Source of the DNA: Clostridia bacterium
Lineage (GTDB): Bacteria > Bacillota > Clostridia > Oscillospirales > CAG-272
Direction: 5' to 3'
DNA length: 36,664 bases
Assembly (NCBI GenBank): GCA_017508665.1
Contig: JAFVYL010000031.1
Coordinates: 1 to 36,664, forward strand
This document shows positions 31,378-36,664 of this stretch, piece by piece (position 1 is the first letter of the stretch; every line of letters starts with the position of its first letter). Position numbers and translations under genes: made by a program. The notes beneath the pieces were generated by a model, which saw only the letters and a program-made list of their open reading frames with translations, was not told the DNA's origin and ran no database searches.

Positions 31378-33909
31378 TTAGTTTTGTTCCAGCCAATTTT
31401 TACCCGTGGTTACGTCTACGGTGAGCGGTATGGATAGCTCTAACGCCTTTTCCATCTCCGCCTTTAGAAGCGACTTGCAGGCGTCGGCATCAGAGTCCTT
31501 GACCTCGATAATAAGCTCGTCATGCACCTGCATAACGATTTTTGCATCGAGTCCCGCCTCTTTGAGTGCTTTATATACGTTGATCATGGCTACTTTCATA
31601 ATATCCGCTGCAGATCCTTGAATAGGCGCATTCATTGCTACTCGTTTACCGAATGCTCTGAGAGGCGCTTTTGAAGATTTTAATTCGGGAATATATCTTC
31701 TGCGGCCCATAATTGTAGTTGTGAAGCCGTCCTTTTCTGCATTTTTTACCACGTCCTCGAGATATGCATCGATGGAAGGGTAATTCATCAGATAGTTTTT
31801 GATGTATTTTGTAGCTTCCGAGACGGTGGTACCTATGTCCTTTGATAGTGAAAATCCGCTGATTCCGTAAACTATACCGAAGTTTACAGCTTTGGCGCGT
31901 TTTCTCATTTCATCGTTAACGAACTCTTCGGGGATTCCAAATACCGCAGCGGCGGTTTTTCTGTGAATATCTTCGCCCTCGCGGAAAGCCTCTTTCATAG
32001 TGTAATCATCCGAAATGTGAGCGAGAAGTCTGAGCTCGATCTGGGAATAATCCGCATCTACGAGAGTGTATCCGTCCTCCGCTATAAAGAACTTTCTCAT
32101 CTCTCTTCCGAGCTTTGTTCTGATGGGAATGTTTTGCAGATTCGGTTCTGCGCTTGAGAGTCTGCCTGTGGCAGTCTGCGCCTGCTTAAATTCGGTATGA
32201 AGTCTGCCGTTTTCGTCGGCCGCATCGGTCAGGGCGGTGGTATATGTGCTCCTTAATTTAGTTACGTGTCTGTACTCAAGTATATCGTCTATTATAGGAG
32301 ATTCGCCGCGCATTTCCTCGAGGGTTTGCGCATCTGTAGAGTACCCGGTCTTGCCCTTTTTCTTGCTGCCGGAAAGTCCCATTTTTTCATAGAGGACCGT
32401 GCCGAGCTGTTTAGGAGAATTTATGTTGAAGCATTCGCCCGCTTGGATGTAGATCCTGTTCGCCAAGCTGTCCGCCAGCTCTCCGAGAGCCTCACCGAAT
32501 TCGAGTATTGCACTTGGGTTTATCTTGAATCCGTTTTTCTCTGTTGATGCGAGCACACCTATGAGAGGCAGCTCTACGTCGAAGAGTATCTTTTCCAATC
32601 CGTCGCATTGAATTTTCTCGCGCATTTTCTCTTCGAGCTCAAGCATAAACGGAGTGGTTATGGCATCTCTAGTTATATTTATGCCAACAAACATTGACAA
32701 AAGTGATGATATTCCGGCGTTTCCGCTCCCGGGATTGATGACATATTCGTACATCATAAGGTCGAGGAACGATATTTTCGAGCAGTCTGCACCGGCACGG
32801 TCAAGTATGTGCCAAAGGGCTTTTCCGTCATAGCAGACAAGCTCTTTTCCTTCGAGGCACTTGGCGATATCTTCTATCTCGCAGTCGAAAAATAGGTTGA
32901 AATCGCGGGTTGAAATATAGGCTTTTCCGTCTTTGATCTCAACAGCTACGCGTTTTGCATCTATCTTCGCGATATCTTTGGCGTCAGCTCTGTCGAAGGT
33001 TGGCATTTCTGTAAGATCTGTGTCTGATAACAGCTCCTCCATTTCGGGCTCAAGCTTGAATTTTGTTATAAATGAATTCAATTCGAGCTCGGAGAACTTT
33101 TTGTAAAGTCCGCCCTTGTCGAAGCCGCTATATTTTATATCCTCAAGAGTGATATCTAGGGGGGCGTGTATATCTATTCGCGCAAGATCGCGGGATAAAT
33201 ACGCATTTTTTTCGTCGCGAATAAGCTTTTCGCGCACTCCTTTTGTTATGCGTTTATCATCTATATTGTCGTAAATTTCTTCGAGATGACCAAAGTTTTG
33301 TATGAGGGAGGCGGCGGTTTTTTCACCTACTCCGGCGACACCGGGGATGTTATCCGATGAGTCTCCCATGAGTGCCTTCATATCTACGAAAAGTTCGGGC
33401 TCAATGCCATACTTTTCGCGGAATTCTCCGCGTCTGAACGTCAGAGTGTCGCTGTTGGTTGCGAGCAGCACGGTTACCTTATCGTCTATAAGCTGCAATA
33501 GGTCGCGGTCTCCGGAAAGTATATAGCTTTCCGTGTCGTTCTCGGAATGAGCCATCTTTGCTATTGTACCTTGGATATCGTCGGCTTCCCATCCGGGCAG
33601 CTCGAGTACCTTAATTCCCATAAGTGTAAGGCATTCCTTGGCATCGGGGAATTGCGAGAGAAGCTCGGGAGGGGTAGGATGCCTTCCTGCCTTGTATCCG
33701 TCGTACATTTCGTGCCGGAATGTGGGATGTTTTATATCGAACGCTACCGCACAGTAATCCGGCTTGATAGCGTCGATCTGTTTGGTAATCATATTCACCA
33801 TGCCGTAGATCGCATTGGTGTATTTATCGCTCTTTGTCGTTAGTATTCTTATACCGTAAAATGCGCGGTTTATTATGCTGTTTCCGTCAATTACAAGTAT
33901 TTTTTTCAT
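31378..33909 (-). CDS. polA: DNA polymerase I
   Basis: Repair and Okazaki-fragment polymerase, 843 residues. The N-terminal 5' nuclease domain (about 1-290) keeps its acidic residues (DGNSIINRAF, WEADD, SGDRDLLQL, MGDSSDNIPG). The middle domain (about 305-470) has the exonuclease fold, but its first motif reads RVAVEIKDGKAY, so the catalytic DxE is missing and proofreading is probably lost. The polymerase domain has motif A (DADYSQIELR near 616), motif B (KAVNFGIVYG) and motif C (VHDEL near 795). Its ATG overlaps the stop of the upstream membrane protein (ATGA), so the two are co-translated. Complete and intact. Confidence 0.97.
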   Translation of the reverse strand: MKKILVIDGNSIINRAFYGIRILTTKSDKYTNAIYGMVNMITKQIDAIKPDYCAVAFDIKHPTFRHEMYDGYKAGRHPTPPELLSQFPDAKECLTLMGIKVLELPGWEADDIQGTIAKMAHSENDTESYILSGDRDLLQLIDDKVTVLLATNSDTLTFRRGEFREKYGIEPELFVDMKALMGDSSDNIPGVAGVGEKTAASLIQNFGHLEEIYDNIDDKRITKGVREKLIRDEKNAYLSRDLARIDIHAPLDITLEDIKYSGFDKGGLYKKFSELELNSFITKFKLEPEMEELLSDTDLTEMPTFDRADAKDIAKIDAKRVAVEIKDGKAYISTRDFNLFFDCEIEDIAKCLEGKELVCYDGKALWHILDRAGADCSKISFLDLMMYEYVINPGSGNAGISSLLSMFVGINITRDAITTPFMLELEEKMREKIQCDGLEKILFDVELPLIGVLASTEKNGFKINPSAILEFGEALGELADSLANRIYIQAGECFNINSPKQLGTVLYEKMGLSGSKKKGKTGYSTDAQTLEEMRGESPIIDDILEYRHVTKLRSTYTTALTDAADENGRLHTEFKQAQTATGRLSSAEPNLQNIPIRTKLGREMRKFFIAEDGYTLVDADYSQIELRLLAHISDDYTMKEAFREGEDIHRKTAAAVFGIPEEFVNDEMRKRAKAVNFGIVYGISGFSLSKDIGTTVSEATKYIKNYLMNYPSIDAYLEDVVKNAEKDGFTTTIMGRRRYIPELKSSKAPLRAFGKRVAMNAPIQGSAADIMKVAMINVYKALKEAGLDAKIVMQVHDELIIEVKDSDADACKSLLKAEMEKALELSIPLTVDVTTGKNWLEQN

Positions 33910-35150
33910 ATTTTTGTCTCTTTATTGCCACATTCGGCATCATTTATGGCTTTGTCGAGTGTACTGAGGAGTTCTTCTGCGACCTCCTCGGGTGATCTTT
34001 CCGGCACGATCTCGTTTTCTGCGACCTCAATAACCGGCTCGCGCTCGGGCATTTTGCCGAAAATCGATTCGTATATTGCATCGTCGGATATCGTTGGAGC
34101 TTTTTGCTCCTCCTCTACGATTACCTCGACTTCGTCCTCCTCGCTTTCAGCGGTGTCTATTTCTACCTCTCCTCCGTATAAATCGAATATGGAGAGCTGC
34201 TTTGATGCGAAGATCTCTTGGTATCTCGAGAAGGATTCATCCACCTTTTGACTACGCTCATCGGCATAGGTTGCAAAAGCCTTTATGAGCTCATTTTCCT
34301 TCTTTTCCCTTATACTGACCGTGATCCAAAGTCTTGCCGATATAAATATGAACAAAGCTAACAGCAGCAGATATTCTTCTATAGAAACGAGAGAATATTT
34401 GTCTGCTGAGGAAATCAGGCTGTCCTTGGCATAATAAACAATTATACCGGGTATTGAGGTGTATGCGCACAGAGCGGCGGCAACGAGCCCAAATACTGTG
34501 TACAGACGCCACATCTCACGTCCTATAGAGATTCTTGCTTCGTACAGGAAGAAAATGGCGGATGTGATAAACGCTGTCAGTCTGAGTATCTTTGAGGAGT
34601 CTCCTATGGAGATGGTGGGGTCGAGATATATCAGCATGGAATAGAGTGCGAAGAAGGTGATCGTGGCCATTGCGAAATATGAGCGCAGCTCTGTTTTACT
34701 TTCGGTGATAAACGCGCTGAGGAAATGATGCGCTATTGACAGAAATGCGAGGAGCGCGACGAGTATACCGACAAGCTTTGCGATACTTTCCATTCTTGCC
34801 ATATTGTCGGGGAAAATGGGGTACACGCTTATGCCTGTCGCATATGATAATACCTTTGTGCCGAAGAATGCCGTGGCGACTCCGAGTACACCCGCGGGTA
34901 CGTATGTGGCGCTTGTAGAAAAGCTGGCGCGCAGATTGATATGCGGGGCGACAAACAGATAGCTGAATGAACCGAGCACCGTTAGCGCGATAATTATGTT
35001 AGCGGTGTTTATTAATGTCTTATCGGTGAAATATCCGCTTCCGTAGTTGAGAGCTGTCATACACGCTACTGTCCTGAGAGACGTGGCGGCCGATGTCAGA
35101 AGTATTACTGCCGCGAGGTATATTCCAAGCCGTTTGCTGTTAGTGTTCAT
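33906..35150 (-). CDS. Unknown multi-pass membrane protein with acidic tail
   Basis: Not recognised. The 414-residue product has about eight hydrophobic segments in its first 285 residues, then a coiled or helical linker (REKKENELIKAFATYADERSQKVDE). A strongly acidic cytoplasmic tail follows (about 325-414, runs of Glu such as ESEEDEVEVIVEEEQK). ATG at 35150 follows AAGGA. The last four bases overlap the polA start (ATGA), so it is the first gene of a polA operon. The layout could suit a scaffold or regulator at the membrane, but no family can be named. Confidence 0.75.
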   Translation of the reverse strand: MNTNSKRLGIYLAAVILLTSAATSLRTVACMTALNYGSGYFTDKTLINTANIIIALTVLGSFSYLFVAPHINLRASFSTSATYVPAGVLGVATAFFGTKVLSYATGISVYPIFPDNMARMESIAKLVGILVALLAFLSIAHHFLSAFITESKTELRSYFAMATITFFALYSMLIYLDPTISIGDSSKILRLTAFITSAIFFLYEARISIGREMWRLYTVFGLVAAALCAYTSIPGIIVYYAKDSLISSADKYSLVSIEEYLLLLALFIFISARLWITVSIREKKENELIKAFATYADERSQKVDESFSRYQEIFASKQLSIFDLYGGEVEIDTAESEEDEVEVIVEEEQKAPTISDDAIYESIFGKMPEREPVIEVAENEIVPERSPEEVAEELLSTLDKAINDAECGNKETKI

Positions 35151-35260
35151 TGAAAAAATCCTTCATTTAAATTCATATAGTAAATATATAGAGCGCGTTT
35201 TTTCTTGTAATTGCGGAGGATGCGCCCAAGTCGTCTGTTTAATACAAACCGATTGAGTAT

Positions 35261-35289
35261 ATTTTACACTAAAACTTAGATTAAATCAA
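35261..35289 (-). promoter_or_regulatory. Sigma-A promoter for membrane protein-polA operon
   Basis: Minus strand TTGATT (35289-35284), 17-bp spacer, TAAAAT (35266-35261). The leader would be about 100 nt. No other feature was seen in that leader. Confidence 0.78.
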
Positions 35290-35344
35290 GCGAATTGAAC
35301 AAAAATAAGGAAAAAAGACCGGAAAATAACTTGCGATAATACGC

Positions 35345-35400
35345 CCAAAAAGTTGTTTTTTGGAAAAAATGGCTCATTTTTGTGCATAGTATACAAAAAT
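35345..35400. other. Two AT-rich inverted repeats upstream of the S10 operon
   Basis: CCAAAAA...TTTTTGG (35345-35363) and ATTTTTGT-N9-ACAAAAAT (35376-35400) lie between the divergent promoters for polA and the S10 operon. The second, with perfect 8-bp arms, looks like a possible operator. The rest of 35290-35458 shows nothing recognisable. Confidence 0.4.
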
Positions 35401-35458
35401 CCAATGAAAATTTCGTGAATATTTTTCTTAAAACGGTCGAACTTTTTTTCAAAAACTA

Positions 35459-35487
35459 TTGCATTTTTGCGGCTTATAATGTATAAT
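35459..35487 (+). promoter_or_regulatory. Sigma-A promoter for the S10 ribosomal operon
   Basis: TTGCAT at 35459-35464, 17-bp spacer, TATAAT at 35482-35487. A second TATAAT lies at 35475-35480. The start near 35494 gives a leader of about 257 nt before rpsJ. Confidence 0.85.
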
Positions 35488-35493
35488 TATTAA

Positions 35494-35735
35494 GCTTGAT
35501 ATGCGATGAAGCGGGAGGTGGCTACCCATTGAGGTAGGGAATTTCCGTGGAGTATGTCCGATATTTAACCGGGCGAAGCTATAGTTTACCCTCATTAGGG
35601 GTATTCTGCGTTTTTTTCGGTTCGTGGTCCACTGCGGTAGGATTTTACGGACTGATTTTGTTAGGGCGGATTTGATACGCCCGGCGCAGTGTGAAACTTA
35701 TCGCCCTTCTTAATACGGTATTGAGCAATACTAAC
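35494..35735 (+). promoter_or_regulatory. Structured 5' leader of the S10 operon
   Basis: A long non-coding leader with CTACC-CATTGA-GGTAG (35522-35537), TACCC...AGGGGTA near 35588-35606 and a T7 run near 35612. GGGCG copies at 35571-35575 and 35664-35668 face CGCCC copies at 35678-35682 and 35702-35706. A GTATTG-AG-CAATAC hairpin (35718-35731) lies 4 nt before the ribosome site. The competing helices suggest autoregulation by a ribosomal protein (L4 in other bacteria), but no named leader family is recognised. Confidence 0.5.
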
Positions 35736-35750
35736 AAGGAGGACAAACAA

Positions 35751-36059
35751 ATGGCACAGAACAAGATCAGAGTGAGACTCAAGAGCTACGATGCAACCAT
35801 CATCGACGCCGCAGCGCAGAAGGTTGTTGAGACAGCAAAGAGAAACGGAAGCAAGGTAAGTGGTCCTATTCCGCTTCCTACCGACAGAGAGATCATTACG
35901 ATTCTCAGAGCGGTTCACAAGTACAAGGACAGCCGTGAGCAGTTCGAAATGCGCACTCACAAGAGATTGATCGACATTCTTGAACCCCAGCAGAAGACTG
36001 TAGAGGCTCTTATGAACCTTGAGCTTCCCGCAGGTGTTGAGATCGAGATCAAGGCTTAA
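35751..36059 (+). CDS. rpsJ: 30S ribosomal protein S10
   Basis: Small-subunit protein S10 (102 residues), also NusE in transcription antitermination. [39 protein letters not shown] and RTHKRLIDI are diagnostic of the family. The ATG at 35751 follows a full AAGGAGG at 35736-35742; an upstream in-frame start at 35691 is rejected. It is the first gene of the S10-spc operon, followed by rplC after an unusually long spacer of 149 bp rich in hairpins. Length and sequence are normal. Confidence 0.98.
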   Translation: MAQNKIRVRLKSYDATIIDAAAQKVVETAKRNGSKVSGPIPLPTDREIITILRAVHKYKDSREQFEMRTHKRLIDILEPQQKTVEALMNLELPAGVEIEIKA

Positions 36060-36089
36060 TCGTTAAGCCACCAAAACACAGTTAACCCA

Positions 36090-36187
36090 AGGGAGCTTCA
36101 AATCCCTGGAACGAAAGTTCCGAACATACCACGACCTCGTGGTCACGTTGGCGGTTCGCTACGGCGAAAATTCAAAGCCGTCAACCA
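36090..36187 (+). promoter_or_regulatory. Four consecutive hairpins between rpsJ and rplC
   Basis: AGGGA...TCCCT (36090-36107) and GGAAC-GAAA-GTTCC with a GNRA loop (36108-36121) come first. ACCACG-ACCT-CGTGGT (36128-36143) follows. Last comes a compound stem, GTTGGCGG with CCGTCAAC, enclosing TTCGC-TACG-GCGAA (about 36147-36185). There is no T tract, so it is not a terminator. It may be an RNA regulatory or processing element ahead of rplC. Confidence 0.5.
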
Positions 36188-36208
36188 ATAACCTAATAGG
36201 AGGAAAAA

Positions 36209-36664
36209 ATGAAAAAAGGCATTATCGGTAAGAAGCTGGGTATGACTCAGATCTTCGACGAAAAAGGCAATGTGATTCCCGTAACCCTGATTGAAGCAGG
36301 TCCTTGCGTGGTAGCACAGAAGAAGACCATCGAAAACGATGGCTATGAAGCAGTACAGCTTGCATACGAGGACGTTACCAAGAAGCACGTTAATAAGGCG
36401 CAGCTTGGTCACTTCGAGAAGGCTGGTATCTCTCCCAAGAGACATCTCAAGGAATTCAGACTTGAGGATTGCACCGGACTTGAGGCAGGATCCGTGGTAA
36501 CAGTCGATACCTTCACCGCAGGTGAGAAGGTCGACATCACAGGTATCACAAAGGGTCGCGGATACACCGGTTGCGTAAAGAGATGGAACCACCACGTTCT
36601 CAGAGCGACTCACGGTACCGGTCCTATCCACCGTCAGCCCGGTTCGATGGGTGTTATCGACCCC
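36209..36664 (+). CDS. rplC: 50S ribosomal protein L3, 3' end beyond window
   Basis: The first 152 codons of large-subunit protein L3, a primary 23S rRNA binder. The start ATG at 36209 follows AGGAGG. KKGIIGKKLGMTQIFDEKG at the N terminus and GRGYTGCVKRW, THGTGPIHRQPGSMG near the end are diagnostic. The reading frame is open to the last base of the window, so the C terminus (roughly 55-65 residues in the family) is missing only because of the cut. The next genes are expected to be rplD, rplW and rplB. Confidence 0.97.
   Translation, partial: MKKGIIGKKLGMTQIFDEKGNVIPVTLIEAGPCVVAQKKTIENDGYEAVQLAYEDVTKKHVNKAQLGHFEKAGISPKRHLKEFRLEDCTGLEAGSVVTVDTFTAGEKVDITGITKGRGYTGCVKRWNHHVLRATHGTGPIHRQPGSMGVIDP

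Noticed and set aside
35588-35618. Intrinsic terminator in the S10 leader
   Set aside because: The T7 run starts several bases after a weak 6-bp stem, so it is not a convincing terminator, though an attenuation role is not excluded.

Overview
The window looks like chromosomal DNA from an uncultured, endospore-forming member of the Clostridia, probably a gut-associated Oscillospirales or related lineage. The reasons are a T-box-controlled valS, an HPr kinase (hprK), sporulation genes (spoIVB, and a SPOCS/LysM protein of the SipL type), consensus sigma-A promoters, strong AGGAGG ribosome binding sites and a moderate GC content. This assignment is inference. No rRNA, tRNA, CRISPR, phage or transposase gene was seen.

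Region 1 (1-12150, all +) is housekeeping: rlmA-like methyltransferase, ruvX, a PfoR/PTS_EIIC_2 membrane protein, pncB overlapping an L-asparaginase gene, a small lipoprotein, thiI and a histidine phosphatase. A promoter and valine T-box follow, then valS, a cytoplasmic BspA-type leucine-rich-repeat protein and a HAD hydrolase. A two-way terminator closes the block.

Region 2 (12151-25570) is accessory and carbohydrate-related. Two unknown membrane proteins (-) have a perfect consensus promoter. Diverging from them is a glycan-catabolic block: a fusion of a carbohydrate-binding-like domain to KduI, then KduD, a GH88 unsaturated uronyl hydrolase and a GH95 glycosidase. Converging on it is a GH2 beta-mannosidase - ROK kinase - SIS isomerase operon with a divergent AraC regulator. 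GH88, KduI and KduD form three consecutive steps: release of an unsaturated uronate, isomerisation, and reduction to 2-keto-3-deoxygluconate. None of the glycosidases has a signal peptide and no transporter is present, so short imported oligosaccharides are the likely substrates. This region also holds two non-coding repeat arrays: tandem long hairpins at 16000-16395, and a chain of small hairpins at 25352-25568 that runs into the 3' end of spoIVB.

Region 3 (25530-35150) holds spoIVB, an unknown 159-residue protein and a PrsA-like lipoprotein (all -), hprK and sipL (+), then polA and a membrane protein (-, ATGA overlap). A good sigma-E-type promoter precedes sipL.

Region 4 (35151-36664) starts the ribosomal S10 operon: promoter, a 250-nt leader with competing helices, rpsJ, a hairpin-rich spacer and the first 152 codons of rplC, cut by the window end.

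The most unusual items are the KduI fusion with an internal Shine-Dalgarno and ATG at its domain boundary, the two hairpin-repeat arrays, and the structured RNA before and after rpsJ.
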